Shown here one piece after another: positions 46,350 through 55,233 of a stretch of DNA of 64,000 nt (position 1 is the stretch's first letter; each line of letters starts with the position of its first letter). The translations under genes were made by a program, and so were the position numbers. Origin of the DNA: Cohnella sp. GbtcB17 (GTDB lineage: Bacteria > Bacillota > Bacilli > Paenibacillales > Paenibacillaceae); assembly GCF_019091135.1 (NCBI RefSeq), contig NZ_JAGXJW010000040.1, forward strand, positions 1 to 64,000, in the 5' to 3' direction. The notes under the pieces are model-generated. The model saw nothing but the letters and a program-made list of their open reading frames with translations, had not been told where the DNA came from and did not search any database.

Positions 46350-47231
46350 TTATTCCTTCACGCTCCCCATGACGATGCCTTTGACGAAAAATCGCTGCAA
46401 AAACGGATAGACGATCAGGATCGGCAGCGCGCCAAGGAAAATTTGCGCCGCTTTTGCGGTCCGGTCGGAGACGGCGGCGAGCGCCTTCATCTGGTCCGTG
46501 CTCAGCGACGACATATTGATTTTCGTCAATATCGTCTGCAAATAAGTCGACAGCGGATAGTTGGCGGGCGAATTCATCAGAATCAGGCCGTCGAACCAGG
46601 CGTTCCAGTGGCCGACGATCGTAAACAGCAATATCGTCGCGAGCGACGGCATCGAGAGCGGCACATAAATGCGCCAGAGCGCCCCCCAGTAGCCGGAGCC
46701 GTCGATGAAGGCCGACTCCTCGAGCTCCTTGGGCAAGCCGCGGAAAAAGTTCAGCAGCAGGATGACGTTGAACACGGGGACGGCGCCCGGCAGCACGAGC
46801 GCCCAGATCGAGTCCATGATGCCCGTGGATTTGATGGTCATGTACCAGGGAATCAGACCGCCGCTGAGCAGAATCGTGAAGACGAAGTACCAGGCGTAGA
46901 CGGTTCTGAATTTGAACTGACGCGCCTCCTTGGACAGCGGGTAGGCGATCAGCACGGTGAGCACCATGTTGATGGCGGTGCCGAGCGCGACCCGCTCCAG
47001 CGTGATGCCGAACGACCGGATAAAGCTCGGATCGTCGAGAATATACTGGTACGACTTCGTCGTGAAGCCGACCGGCCAGAAGGTGACGAGACCTGCGGTC
47101 GCGGCGCTGCTCGAGCTGAACGAGATCGCGAGCACGTGCACGAGCGGGAAAATGCAAGCGAGCGACAGCAGCGTCAAAAACGCGTAGTTGGCGTATTCGA
47201 ACGCCCGCCTGCCGGCGGTGTAGGCGTACAT
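46350..47231 (-). CDS. ytcP: ABC sugar permease (YtcP/LplC-like)
   Basis: A 293-residue inner membrane permease with about six helices. The EAA loop ELEESAFIDGSGYWGALWRIYVPLSMP contacts the ATPase. It matches the CUT1 family second permease that ends MGSVKE. ATG 47231 with AGGAGA upstream is the start; the longer frame reaches into the first permease. The ATPase is not in the operon, as usual in Paenibacillus where one MsmX-like ATPase serves many such systems. Partner of the LplB-like permease 17 bases upstream. Confidence 0.9.
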   Translation of the reverse strand: MYAYTAGRRAFEYANYAFLTLLSLACIFPLVHVLAISFSSSSAATAGLVTFWPVGFTTKSYQYILDDPSFIRSFGITLERVALGTAINMVLTVLIAYPLSKEARQFKFRTVYAWYFVFTILLSGGLIPWYMTIKSTGIMDSIWALVLPGAVPVFNVILLLNFFRGLPKELEESAFIDGSGYWGALWRIYVPLSMPSLATILLFTIVGHWNAWFDGLILMNSPANYPLSTYLQTILTKINMSSLSTDQMKALAAVSDRTAKAAQIFLGALPILIVYPFLQRFFVKGIVMGSVKE

Positions 47232-47248
47232 GTCGATTCTCCTTTCGG

Positions 47249-48151
47249 TTAGAAAATCCGGTAGTTGGCGAACCGGTACGCCGTCCAGTACGAAACGCTG
47301 ATCAGGATAAGAGAAACGACGGACTTGAACAGACCGACGATCGTCGCGACGCCGTACTGCATGTCGACGAGACCGGTCCGGTAGACGAGCGTATCGATGA
47401 TGTCCCCGCTCTCGTACACGGCAGGACCGTACAAATTGAATACCTGGTCGAAGCCGGCGTTCAGCACGTTGCCGAGACTCAGCGTCGCCAGCAGTACGAT
47501 GATCGGCATCATGCCCGGCAGCGTCACATGCCACGTTTGCTTCCAGCGGCCCGCGCCGTCCATGTAGGCGGCCTCGTACAGCGAAGGATTAATCGCGGTA
47601 AGCGCGGCCAGGTAGACGATCGTATTAAAGCCGAATTCCTTCCAGATGTCGGTGACGACGAGCGTATAGGGGAACCAGTCGTTGTCGCCCAGAAAATAGA
47701 TCGGTTTCACGCCGAACAGTCCGAGAAACTGATTGACGATCCCTTGTCCCGGAGACAAAATGTCCACCAGAATTCCGCCGAGGATGATCCAGGACAAAAA
47801 ATGCGGCAAATAAATGAGCGTTTGCACGATCTTCTTGAACTTTTGCCTGACGATCTCGTTCAGCAGCAGCGCTATGACGATCGGGAAAATCTGGCCGAGC
47901 GCGATCTTCATGGAGGCGATGTAGATCGTATTGAAGACGACGCGGCCGATTCCCGGCATATTCAGCATATAATGGAGATTATCGAGTCCCGTCCACTTGG
48001 AGCCGAACATGCCCTTGGAGGGCATGAACTTTTGAAAACCGATCGCGATGCCCGCCATCGGCAGGTAGCTGTAAATAAACACGAGAATAACGCCGGGCAG
48101 CAGCATCAGGTGGAGCGGTATTTGTCGGAATTTTCTGGCGAATTGAGCCAT
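47249..48151 (-). CDS. lplB: ABC sugar permease (LplB-like)
   Basis: A 300-residue permease of the LplB/CUT1 family with six membrane helices (first at about 15-35: LMLLPGVILVFIYSYLPM). The EAA motif is SLYEAAYMDGAGRWKQTWHVTLPGMMP. It ends FANYRIF, typical of LplB proteins. AGGAGAGAGA precedes ATG. It forms the heterodimeric channel with the YtcP-like permease and receives sugar from the binding protein encoded upstream. A strong hairpin lies in the gap before it. Confidence 0.9.
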   Translation of the reverse strand: MAQFARKFRQIPLHLMLLPGVILVFIYSYLPMAGIAIGFQKFMPSKGMFGSKWTGLDNLHYMLNMPGIGRVVFNTIYIASMKIALGQIFPIVIALLLNEIVRQKFKKIVQTLIYLPHFLSWIILGGILVDILSPGQGIVNQFLGLFGVKPIYFLGDNDWFPYTLVVTDIWKEFGFNTIVYLAALTAINPSLYEAAYMDGAGRWKQTWHVTLPGMMPIIVLLATLSLGNVLNAGFDQVFNLYGPAVYESGDIIDTLVYRTGLVDMQYGVATIVGLFKSVVSLILISVSYWTAYRFANYRIF

Positions 48152-48184
48152 TGTCTCTCTCTCCTCCTACGCGCCGCCGCGATC

Positions 48185-48220
48185 GGGACGGAGAACGGCG
48201 ACCGTGCCGCCCTCCGTCCC
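48185..48220 (-). promoter_or_regulatory. Intercistronic hairpin between binding protein and permease genes
   Basis: GGGACGGAG at 48185-48193 and CTCCGTCCC at 48212-48220 form a 9-bp stem with a GC-rich inner loop, no T-run. Such structures often protect the upstream binding-protein mRNA or reduce read-through, giving more binding protein than permease. Confidence 0.6.
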
Positions 48221-48276
48221 GCAGCTTGCATGCGGCTTTCTATACTTGTCGCCTTCGCCAAACTTGCTCCGGCAGA

Positions 48277-49986
48277 TTACGGATTGGACGCCTTCCAGGC
48301 GTTGACCTGCTCCGTAATTTCGCTGCCGCCGAGCTTGGACCAGTCGGTGACGTACTTGTCGAACGTATCCGGCGATGCCGCGCCCATTATAATCTTGGTG
48401 AAGCTCTCGAGCTGCATCTTGCCGAGCGCCGCGGACTTCTCGCCCATCGCTTCGGTCGGCGCGCCGTAGAAGGCGTTGTCGTTGACGAGATTGTTTTTGA
48501 CGTAGTTCTCGATGACGGTAAAGGAGCTTGTGTTGCCGAAGACGCGTTCGTTCGCCCAGCCGGTCAGATCTCCCTTTTCCAAATAAGCCGTAATCTGATC
48601 GTAGCGGTCCTTGTCCTCCGTGTTCAGCTTGGACGGGTCTTTGGATGCGAGCGCTTCGACCATCGCGATGTGCGTATTCAGGTTGCGACGGCTCGGTTCG
48701 GCTTCGGGATAGACGGCGTACTTGCGATACTCGATCGTACGATCCTTGCTCCAATATTTGACCGGATCGTAAAGCGAGCCCCACTGGCGCTCCATGTCGA
48801 GGTTGAGCAGCTTAATCGCGACTTCCGGGTGGTCGTAGCCCTTGCGTACGGCAAAGTAGTGGCCTACCGGAAACGCGGCGCTTACCTTGGCCGGCTCGGC
48901 GTCAGCAGACGGAACTGCGTACGCTTGCCATTCCATGTCCGGATTTTGCTTCTTGCCGTCCTGCAGCGGCCACAGCGGCGTCCACATCGCGCCGAAGTAC
49001 ATGCCGAGCTTGCCGCTCGTCGCGGCTTCGGCGACTTTGCCGCCGTCCTTGGAGGCGAACTCGGGATCGATCTGGCCGTCCTTGTACAGCTCGCTCAGCT
49101 TGGCCAGCGCCGGCTTGACCTCGGGCTGCACCGAGCCGTAGACGAGCTTGCCGTCCGCTCCTTTGACCCAGATGCTCGGGAAGGCGTGATACATATTGAA
49201 GAAGCCTTCGAGGCCGGGCATGCCGCCCCATAGATCCTTGCTTAAGCCAAGTCCGAACGTATCGTTTTTGCCGTTGCCGTCCGGGTCCTGCTTCGTGAAC
49301 GCCTCCGACAGCTTGAAGAAGTCTTCCGCCGTCTTCGGCTCGGGCAGGCCGAGCTTCTTGCGCCAATCCTCGCGGATCCACAGAATCGGCGTCGAATCGA
49401 TGTTCGAGCCGGTCTGCGGGATGGCATACAGCTTGCCGTCGAACGTGGCGGACTTGAGCGCGTTGCCGCCGTCCTGGGTCATGACGTCCTTGGCGAACGG
49501 CGAGCCGTACTTCTCGAGCAGCGGACCGAGATCCTGAACGAGATCGGCCTCGACGAGCTGCTTGAGCTGCTGGGCGTTAACGTACATGAGATCGGGAAGC
49601 TCGTTGGACGCGATGACGACGTTCATCTTCTGGTCGTATTGATCGCCGGTTCCTTTGACGACCCAGGCGTTTTTAACGTTGATGTTCAGCTTGTCCTTAT
49701 ATTCACGGATGATCGGATTGTCGTCGATTGTGTCGCTGCCCTCGAACTTGACTTCCTGGCCCTGGTATTTGCTGTAGCTGATCGTGACGGGCTCGGGATA
49801 TTTGCCGAACGGATCGAGCGGGATGCTGCTGTCTTCACTTGCGCCTGCCGAGGCGCCGGACTTTCCGTTGCCGTTCGCATTTGCGTTGTTCGCGTCGTTG
49901 CCCCCGCCCGCGCATGCCGTCAGCACCAGCGCGAACGCCGTAGCCGCGGACGCCAGCTTGCCGTATTTTCTGAGATTCGGATTCAT
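48277..49986 (-). CDS. lplA: Extracellular sugar-binding lipoprotein (LplA-like)
   Basis: A 569-residue ABC solute-binding lipoprotein. The lipobox LTAC is at about residues 22-25 after a short signal; an Asn/Gly/Ser-rich linker follows and then the type 1 binding fold (DNPIIREYKDKLNINVKNAWVVKG at 90-112, ELPDLMYVN, and IREDWRKKLGLPEPKTAEDF). It includes the calcium-loop-like DPDGNGKNDTFG. Such large LplA/YtcQ proteins capture oligosaccharides. AGGGGG precedes ATG. First gene of the operon lplA-lplB-ytcP-yesM-yesN-GH140, so its ligand may be an apiose-bearing glycan (inference). Confidence 0.9.
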   Translation of the reverse strand: MNPNLRKYGKLASAATAFALVLTACAGGGNDANNANANGNGKSGASAGASEDSSIPLDPFGKYPEPVTISYSKYQGQEVKFEGSDTIDDNPIIREYKDKLNINVKNAWVVKGTGDQYDQKMNVVIASNELPDLMYVNAQQLKQLVEADLVQDLGPLLEKYGSPFAKDVMTQDGGNALKSATFDGKLYAIPQTGSNIDSTPILWIREDWRKKLGLPEPKTAEDFFKLSEAFTKQDPDGNGKNDTFGLGLSKDLWGGMPGLEGFFNMYHAFPSIWVKGADGKLVYGSVQPEVKPALAKLSELYKDGQIDPEFASKDGGKVAEAATSGKLGMYFGAMWTPLWPLQDGKKQNPDMEWQAYAVPSADAEPAKVSAAFPVGHYFAVRKGYDHPEVAIKLLNLDMERQWGSLYDPVKYWSKDRTIEYRKYAVYPEAEPSRRNLNTHIAMVEALASKDPSKLNTEDKDRYDQITAYLEKGDLTGWANERVFGNTSSFTVIENYVKNNLVNDNAFYGAPTEAMGEKSAALGKMQLESFTKIIMGAASPDTFDKYVTDWSKLGGSEITEQVNAWKASNP

Positions 49987-50129
49987 GTCGTTGCCCCCTT
50001 TGATGATGGGAGGAGCTGCTCGTTCCTCTTGCTTTTATTATGTAAGGGGTTGCATGCATCCTCAATAATCGAAGCTTTACATCGATTGTCCTGTCTTTAC
50101 CTCTTCTTATCTTTCCCGCTTGCGCGCAC

Positions 50130-50195
50130 AAAAAAAGCCGCCTGCGGCCTGTTGGTTCGCGCATGATTCCGCAGCGAACGGACAGAGGCGGCTTT
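50130..50195 (-). terminator. Terminator after the gntR operon
   Basis: AAAGCCGCCT at 50134-50143 pairs with AGGCGGCTTT at 50186-50195; inside, GTTCGC and GCGAAC pair again. Leftward reading ends in TTTTTTT. The 367-base gap 49987-50353 also holds the inverted repeat at 50290-50330 and presumably the lplA promoter; no gene is seen. Confidence 0.85.
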
Positions 50196-50289
50196 ATTGT
50201 TGCTCGCGATGCGATTCGCGGCCAGATTGTTGGAAGGGATGACACTTGGGCCGTTGTCGCGGGATTACCGCAGATCGGACGGGAAGGAT

Positions 50290-50330
50290 GTGCAGCTCCA
50301 TGGAGAGCCGCACGGGGGCTGGAGCTGCAC
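50290..50330. repeat. Inverted repeat just after gntR
   Basis: GTGCAGCTCC at 50290-50299 and GGAGCTGCAC at 50321-50330 form a perfect 10-bp stem with a 21-base loop, 23 bases past the gntR stop. No T-run follows, so it may stabilise the mRNA end rather than terminate. Confidence 0.55.
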
Positions 50331-50353
50331 GGAAATGTCGCGTAATTCGCGCT

Positions 50354-51010
50354 TCAGCCGGTCAGCACCTTTTTGCCGAAATCGAGATGCGCCCGCATCC
50401 TTTCGGTCGCCTCCTCCGCTTCTCCATCCGCCAGCAAGTCGACGATCGCTTCATGATCGTCGAGCGCCGCCCGCATCCGATCCGGCACGCGGCGAAGCAC
50501 GCCGAGGGTGAAGCGATATAGATGCGCCTGATAATTTTGCATAAGCGTCTCGAATTCGGTATTCCCCGCGCTCGCGCACAGCAGCGTGTGAAACGTGATG
50601 TCCTCCCGGGTAAAGGCGATCTCGTCGCCCGCCTCGGCCGCTTCCCGCTGCCGCGCCAGGGAGACACGAAGCGCTTCGAGCGCCTGTGGCCGCAGACGTC
50701 CGGCAACGCGCGCGCACACAAAGCACTCGATCGCCTCGCGCAGCTCGAACATATCCCGCGCCTTGGAGACCGACAGCTCGCGGATGAGCACGCCCTGCTT
50801 CGGCGATACGGTCACGAATCCCTCGGATTCCAGCCGGTCGAGCGCCGACTTGATCGGCGTCTTGCTCATGCCAAGAAAGTCGATCAGCTTTTTCTCCGAC
50901 AAGAAGCCGCCCGGCGGGAACACCTCGTCCATGATCGCCTGCTTGATGGCCGCATAGGCTTTCTCCTTTAGCAGCGGCGCGCTTTGGGCGCCTCCCGGAT
51001 TGACGTTCAA
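50354..51010 (-). CDS. GntR-family regulator with FCD (FadR-type) domain
   Basis: A 218-residue repressor. Winged HTH (residues 12-75): KAYAAIKQAIMDEVFPPGG, LSEKKLIDFLGMSKTPIKSALDRLESEGFVTVSPKQGVLIRE. The all-helical FCD domain follows with metal-ligand candidates: an Asp in ITFHTLL region (D and H), and H near DDHEAIVD. TTG 51010 after GGGGAGTGGGAAG is the most probable start since upstream sequence overlaps the previous gene. As last gene of the proposed apionate operon it probably senses an intermediate sugar acid and represses the operon and itself; a palindrome over its promoter supports autoregulation. Confidence 0.85.
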   Translation of the reverse strand: MNVNPGGAQSAPLLKEKAYAAIKQAIMDEVFPPGGFLSEKKLIDFLGMSKTPIKSALDRLESEGFVTVSPKQGVLIRELSVSKARDMFELREAIECFVCARVAGRLRPQALEALRVSLARQREAAEAGDEIAFTREDITFHTLLCASAGNTEFETLMQNYQAHLYRFTLGVLRRVPDRMRAALDDHEAIVDLLADGEAEEATERMRAHLDFGKKVLTG

Positions 51011-51030
51011 CGCTTCCCACTCCCCCCGGC

Positions 51031-51045
51031 ATAATGTGTCATTAT
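51031..51045. promoter_or_regulatory. Palindrome and -10 box at the gntR promoter
   Basis: ATAATGTGTCATTAT is a perfect palindrome (6-bp arms) overlapping the stop of the preceding gene; read leftward it contains TATAAT (51046-51041), a consensus -10, about 30 bases before the TTG start. A repressor bound here would block gntR transcription. Confidence 0.55.
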
Positions 51046-52097
51046 AGCATGTCCGCAGGCGAGACGGGCAGATGGGTCCGTGCGCTCTCGTAGGCGGCGA
51101 ACATAAGAGCCAGCGTGCGCAGATTGTCGGCGCCCTCCGTCTCAAATGGCGCTCCGTCGTTGAGACGATCGATAAAATGCGTCTGCAGACGGACGTGGCT
51201 CGCAGCGTGGTCGAGCACCGTCCGCTCCCGCACGGTCCGCTCGGCGCCGTCGTCGCCGATCAAGGCGAGCCGGCCGCTTCGGTACAGCTTGATCGTCGCG
51301 AGCTCGCCCTCGACGATCAGCTGCTCGCGATGAGCGGGCCTGACGGCATCTTCGACGGGACCGTCCAGTGCGCCGCGGGTCGCCCAGCTCATGTCCATAA
51401 GGCCCGCAAAGCTGCCGCTTGACAGCGTGACGATGCCGCTGTCTTCGCCGGCGATATGAGGACTCACGCGGAGCATCTGCGCATACAGCCGGTCGGATTC
51501 GCCGAACAGGAATCGCCACGTATCGAACCAATGGGCGCCCATCTCGTAGAACAGCAGCCGCGGCATTTCACGGAAGAACGGCTGCGGCAGCGCCTTGCCC
51601 GGCGCCATCCGCGGCGTATAAAAGTCCGTGTGCGTATATCGCGCCATTCGAACCTGCCCGACGGCGCCCTCGTCCAGCAGTTGCCTGATAAGCCGGTTCG
51701 GCTCGAGCCAGCGCCAGTTTTCGGTGACCATGAGGCGCACGCCGGCAGCCTCGGCCGCCGCGACCATCGCCTTCGCTTCATCCATCGAAGCCGCGAAAGG
51801 TTTTTGGCACATGATATGCTTGCCCGCCCGCGCCGCCTTGACGACCAGTTCGAGATGCGTCTCGGGTCCCGTAACGATATCGACGACATCGATCTCGTCC
51901 GCCGCCAGCATATCGTCCAGCGACGCGTAGGTCCGCTCGGCAGGTATGCCGAACTGAGCTGCCCGTGCCGCCAGCTTGTCCGGACTGCGGTTGCAGAGCG
52001 CGGCGACGCGCGCGCCTGGAATGGCGTTCCACGCGTTCAGATGATGCTCGCTCCAGTAACCGGTGCCCACGACGCCAACCCGCCAGAGTTTGCTCAC
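51042..52097 (-). CDS. Gfo/Idh/MocA oxidoreductase, candidate D-apiose dehydrogenase
   Basis: A 351-residue NAD(P)-dependent sugar oxidoreductase: GVVGTGYWSEHHL nucleotide loop, CQKPFA with catalytic K99, and YEMGAHWFDTWRF with the catalytic His near 190. GTG 52097 is the start after GGGAGGG; it overlaps the amidohydrolase stop as GTGA. In oxidative D-apiose pathways the first enzyme, D-apiose dehydrogenase, belongs to this superfamily and makes apionolactone, so this is the best candidate given the neighbouring RLP, DUF1537 kinase and ApnO-like genes. Sequence alone does not fix substrate. Confidence 0.85.
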   Translation of the reverse strand: MSKLWRVGVVGTGYWSEHHLNAWNAIPGARVAALCNRSPDKLAARAAQFGIPAERTYASLDDMLAADEIDVVDIVTGPETHLELVVKAARAGKHIMCQKPFAASMDEAKAMVAAAEAAGVRLMVTENWRWLEPNRLIRQLLDEGAVGQVRMARYTHTDFYTPRMAPGKALPQPFFREMPRLLFYEMGAHWFDTWRFLFGESDRLYAQMLRVSPHIAGEDSGIVTLSSGSFAGLMDMSWATRGALDGPVEDAVRPAHREQLIVEGELATIKLYRSGRLALIGDDGAERTVRERTVLDHAASHVRLQTHFIDRLNDGAPFETEGADNLRTLALMFAAYESARTHLPVSPADML

Positions 52098-52858
52098 GAT
52101 TCCGCCCTCCCAACCCGATCCTGCAAGCCGTAGACGCGGAGCGCGGAGCGATACAGCAGCCAGTTCTGCTCCTCCGCCGTCAGGTCGCTCGTACCCACCT
52201 TGGCGAGCTCCGTGCCGCAGTTGTCCGCATGGTCGGTGCCGAACATGAAGCGTTCCGCGCCGAGCTCGCGCACCCAATGCCGGATGAGAAAGCCGCCCGT
52301 CCACGTGATGTCGGCGTACAGGTTCGGGCAGGCCTGCATCGCGATGTGCGTCTCGCCCGCGAGCACCATCATGCCGCAATGCGCGATGACGATGTTCACG
52401 TCCGGGTACGACTGCGCGACCGGGATCAGATGGCTTGGATTCGCGAAAGGGATGCCCGCGCCGGTATGCACCATGACGGGTACGCCGAGCCTGCGACCCC
52501 ATTCGAACACTTTGCGGCCGTCCCGGCTCGTCGGATTGACCGCATGCGCGGATGTATGAAGCTTGATGCCGACGAAGCCGAGCGTTTCGACGCAGCGCCG
52601 CACTTCGGCCTCGTAGACGTCGTCCGGCAGATGCGGATTCGGGTTCGCCATGCCGGCGAACCGGTCCGGATGGCTACGGACGAGCGCCGCGATGGCATCG
52701 TGCTGCGCCTTCACTTCCTCCAGCGTGTGCACGAGCGCCGGCTGCAGAATCGTGAAGTCGATGCCGAAATTTTCAATCTTGTCCCATTGCTCGCGTTCGG
52801 TGAACTCCTCGTCGAATACGCGGTCCGTCCCCAGATGGGCATGTACGTCTATAATCAC
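52094..52858 (-). CDS. Amidohydrolase-2 family protein, candidate lactonase
   Basis: A 254-residue TIM-barrel metal hydrolase (PF04909). It opens IIDVHAHLG (metal HxH), has GIKLHT with a possible bridging Lys, MVHTGAG, VIAHCG and FGTDHAD with the metal Asp. GTG 52858 is favoured, with GGGGGAAG upstream; GTG 52900 would overlap the previous gene by 17 bases. Members act as lactonases, decarboxylases or hydrolases. In this operon it could open D-apionolactone to apionate, though the known apionolactonase family may be different. The specific role is a guess. Confidence 0.8.
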   Translation of the reverse strand: MIIDVHAHLGTDRVFDEEFTEREQWDKIENFGIDFTILQPALVHTLEEVKAQHDAIAALVRSHPDRFAGMANPNPHLPDDVYEAEVRRCVETLGFVGIKLHTSAHAVNPTSRDGRKVFEWGRRLGVPVMVHTGAGIPFANPSHLIPVAQSYPDVNIVIAHCGMMVLAGETHIAMQACPNLYADITWTGGFLIRHWVRELGAERFMFGTDHADNCGTELAKVGTSDLTAEEQNWLLYRSALRVYGLQDRVGRAES

Positions 52859-52883
52859 GGGCGCTTCCCCCTTGAAATATGAA

Positions 52884-53729
52884 TCAAACCGCGTCGCCAC
52901 GCGGCGCCAGCATGATGTCCACTTGCTCGCGCACGCTCTCCGGCGAAAGCAGCCGCTCCCAGCCCGGCTTCAGCCAGGCTTCGCGGCCGTATGCCATGGC
53001 GACCTGGCAGGCGTCGGAGAACGGATTGCCGGCTTCGCCGAAGGCGATGGCCAGCTCGATATGGATATGTCCGAGCATAAAATCGCGCGCGGCTTCGGCC
53101 GGCACGCCCCGCCGAATCGCCTCGTCCATGGCGCCGCGCAGAAACATCGCCGCGCTCGCGCCGATCGTCTCCGCCATGCCGGGCTCGAGCGTCGCCATCT
53201 GCTCTACCGTCATCCGGTGGCTGCGCATGACGGGCGCGTAGATCTCGCGGCCCAGCGCCTCGCCGCGTGCATAGTCCGCCTCTTCGCCCTGCATGAGCGC
53301 ACATACGATCGCCTGCTTCGCCTTGATGCCGCCGAAGAAGTCGCGGCGCGCTTCGGGATCGTCCTCGTCGCCGAATACCGGCGGATGGCAAGGATGCGCG
53401 ACGAAGTAGGCGATGTCTTCGCGCTCCGGCAGATGCCCGGCATATGCCGCCGCCGGGTCGAGCAGCATCAGCATGGCGCCGCTTTTCATAAGCGGCACGG
53501 CTTGCGAAGCCACGACGCGAATCGCCGTATCCGGCACCGCGAGAACGACGACGTCCGCGCTTGCGGCCGCCTCGTCCAGACTGCTGGGCGTAAGGCCGCG
53601 CGCGCTCATATTCGCTCTGCCGCGCTCTCCGTTTTCTACATAATAAACTTGGTGGCTTCCACCGGACAAACGGTCGGAGATTCTTCCGCCCATTTTGCCG
53701 CCGGCGCCGATCAGCGCGATAATTGCCAT
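52884..53729 (-). CDS. NAD-binding oxidoreductase with phosphogluconate-dehydrogenase-like C-terminus (ApnO-like)
   Basis: A 281-residue protein with N-terminal Rossmann fold (IALIGAGGKMGGRI, VVVLAVPDTAI) and a helical C-terminal domain similar to that of 6-phosphogluconate dehydrogenase relatives; AYFVAHPCHPPVFGDED is a distinctive block. Proteins of this type include D-apionate oxidoisomerase, which converts apionate to 3-oxo-isoapionate. Its place between a DUF1537 kinase gene and sugar oxidoreductase genes fits that role. AGAAGGA precedes ATG. A 115-base gap separates it from the kinase gene; no gene seen there. The function is inferred from context. Confidence 0.75.
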   Translation of the reverse strand: MAIIALIGAGGKMGGRISDRLSGGSHQVYYVENGERGRANMSARGLTPSSLDEAAASADVVVLAVPDTAIRVVASQAVPLMKSGAMLMLLDPAAAYAGHLPEREDIAYFVAHPCHPPVFGDEDDPEARRDFFGGIKAKQAIVCALMQGEEADYARGEALGREIYAPVMRSHRMTVEQMATLEPGMAETIGASAAMFLRGAMDEAIRRGVPAEAARDFMLGHIHIELAIAFGEAGNPFSDACQVAMAYGREAWLKPGWERLLSPESVREQVDIMLAPRGDAV

Positions 53730-53844
53730 GTTGGGTTCCTTCTTTCCGATTGTATGATGAATGCTCGAACGCTTCTATATAAATTCGAGCGGGCTGCGGC
53801 GCTATGCGGCCGGTCTTGCCGGAAGAGCGCTCACGCCCCGCCCT

Positions 53845-55233
53845 TTATCGCCCGAGCTGGACGCGTTCAAAATAATCGTCCTGCCCGACCTGTCCGCCCT
53901 TCAGCGCCAGCTCCAGGCCGTCTGCGCCCGGACCGGCGCCGTGCGCGAGGCATAGCGGACCGCCCGGCGCGATCGGCGTCAGACATTCAAGGCCGAGGAT
54001 GCCGAGCTCCCTGGCGACATAGCCCGACGTGTCGCCGCCGGCGACAATCATCCGCCGCGGACGCCAGCGCTCGACGAACGTGCGCGCGACCTTGCCCAAC
54101 TGCTCCCCGATCAAGCGTCCGGTATCGGGCGATACGATGCCCGCTTCGCGCATGAGCCGTTTAAGCTCGCCCACGTCAAGCCCTTCTCCGCCGAGCGCCG
54201 TATAAAGAAGCGGGCTGCCGCCCGCTCGCCAGACGTCTTCCGCTTGCGACAAAATCGCCGCGCGGGCGCCTTCGGCATCCGACAGAAAGGACTCGGGATG
54301 GACGCGAACACCCGTAAAGCCGCTGGAGAGCGCATGCCGGATCTGCGATTCGGTAACGGGCGAGCAGCTCCCGGAGACGGCCAGCAGCTGATCGACAGGC
54401 TCGGAAGGCCGGAGCAGCGACGCAGCGGTCTCTACCTCGCCCGTCTCCCGCCAATGCGCCGCCAGCGCGTATTGCACGCCCGAGGAACCGGCGACGAACC
54501 GGACGCCTCGCCGCGCCTCCCTGGCAAGCAGCCTGCCGGCACCTCGCAGCCGCGCTTCGTCGAGCACGTCGAACAGCACGATGCCGGGATTGTCCGCCAG
54601 CTTCGCGTCAAACGTCTGCGCGACGCTCTCCGGTGGTCCGTCCAGGTCCAGTATGCTGAGGAGCGCGATTCGCTTGTCGGTCTGCTTGGCCAGATGGAGT
54701 CGAAGGTCGGCTTCGTCCATCGGCGTCGCCGGGTGGGCAGACATTGTCGGATGCCGGTCGAGCCGCACGACATCCGCGCCGAACGCGGCGAAGTGCTGGC
54801 CGAAAACGGTGTACCTGCGCAGCTGCGGCACGCCGACGAGCAGCGGCGCATAGCTTTGCCCGTCGAACGTCTCGAGCGCTAGGTCGATCGCCTTGCCGAT
54901 GCTGCCAAGCTGCGGCGACGAGTCGAATGTCGAGCAGAGCTTGTAATGCACGATCGGTGCGCCGCTACGGCTTAGAGCCTCGAACGTCGGGGGCAGCTCC
55001 CGCGCCATCTCCGACGGCGACAAAGAACGCCCGACGCCGGCCACGCCGAAGGCGCGAATATGCGGGAATCGCTCCCGAAGCAAGCTTGCCGAGGGCGGTT
55101 CGAGGAACATCGCAGCCGGAATTCCCGCGGCCGCGAGTGCTTCGAGCGAATCGGTCGTTCCGGTAAAATCGTCGCCGTAGTAGGCCATCAGCAGCGGTTC
55201 TAACGTCGGACGCCGTTCGGAGGCGCCGTTCAC
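53845..55233 (-). CDS. DUF1537 four-carbon acid sugar kinase family (OiaK-like)
   Basis: A 462-residue ATP-dependent kinase of the DUF1537 family, which phosphorylates small sugar acids. The N-terminal domain has YYGDDFTGTTDSLEAL (DDFTG at 21-25), HYKLCSTFDSS, and the C-terminal nucleotide domain has AGGDTSGYVARELG, APGGPL and LKGGQVGQDDYF. In apionate catabolism a DUF1537 enzyme (OiaK) phosphorylates 3-oxo-isoapionate ahead of the RuBisCO-like enzyme; here the RLP gene is immediately upstream and overlaps by GTGA. Alternative substrates are threonate, erythronate and related acids. Confidence 0.85.
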   Translation of the reverse strand: MNGASERRPTLEPLLMAYYGDDFTGTTDSLEALAAAGIPAAMFLEPPSASLLRERFPHIRAFGVAGVGRSLSPSEMARELPPTFEALSRSGAPIVHYKLCSTFDSSPQLGSIGKAIDLALETFDGQSYAPLLVGVPQLRRYTVFGQHFAAFGADVVRLDRHPTMSAHPATPMDEADLRLHLAKQTDKRIALLSILDLDGPPESVAQTFDAKLADNPGIVLFDVLDEARLRGAGRLLAREARRGVRFVAGSSGVQYALAAHWRETGEVETAASLLRPSEPVDQLLAVSGSCSPVTESQIRHALSSGFTGVRVHPESFLSDAEGARAAILSQAEDVWRAGGSPLLYTALGGEGLDVGELKRLMREAGIVSPDTGRLIGEQLGKVARTFVERWRPRRMIVAGGDTSGYVARELGILGLECLTPIAPGGPLCLAHGAGPGADGLELALKGGQVGQDDYFERVQLGR

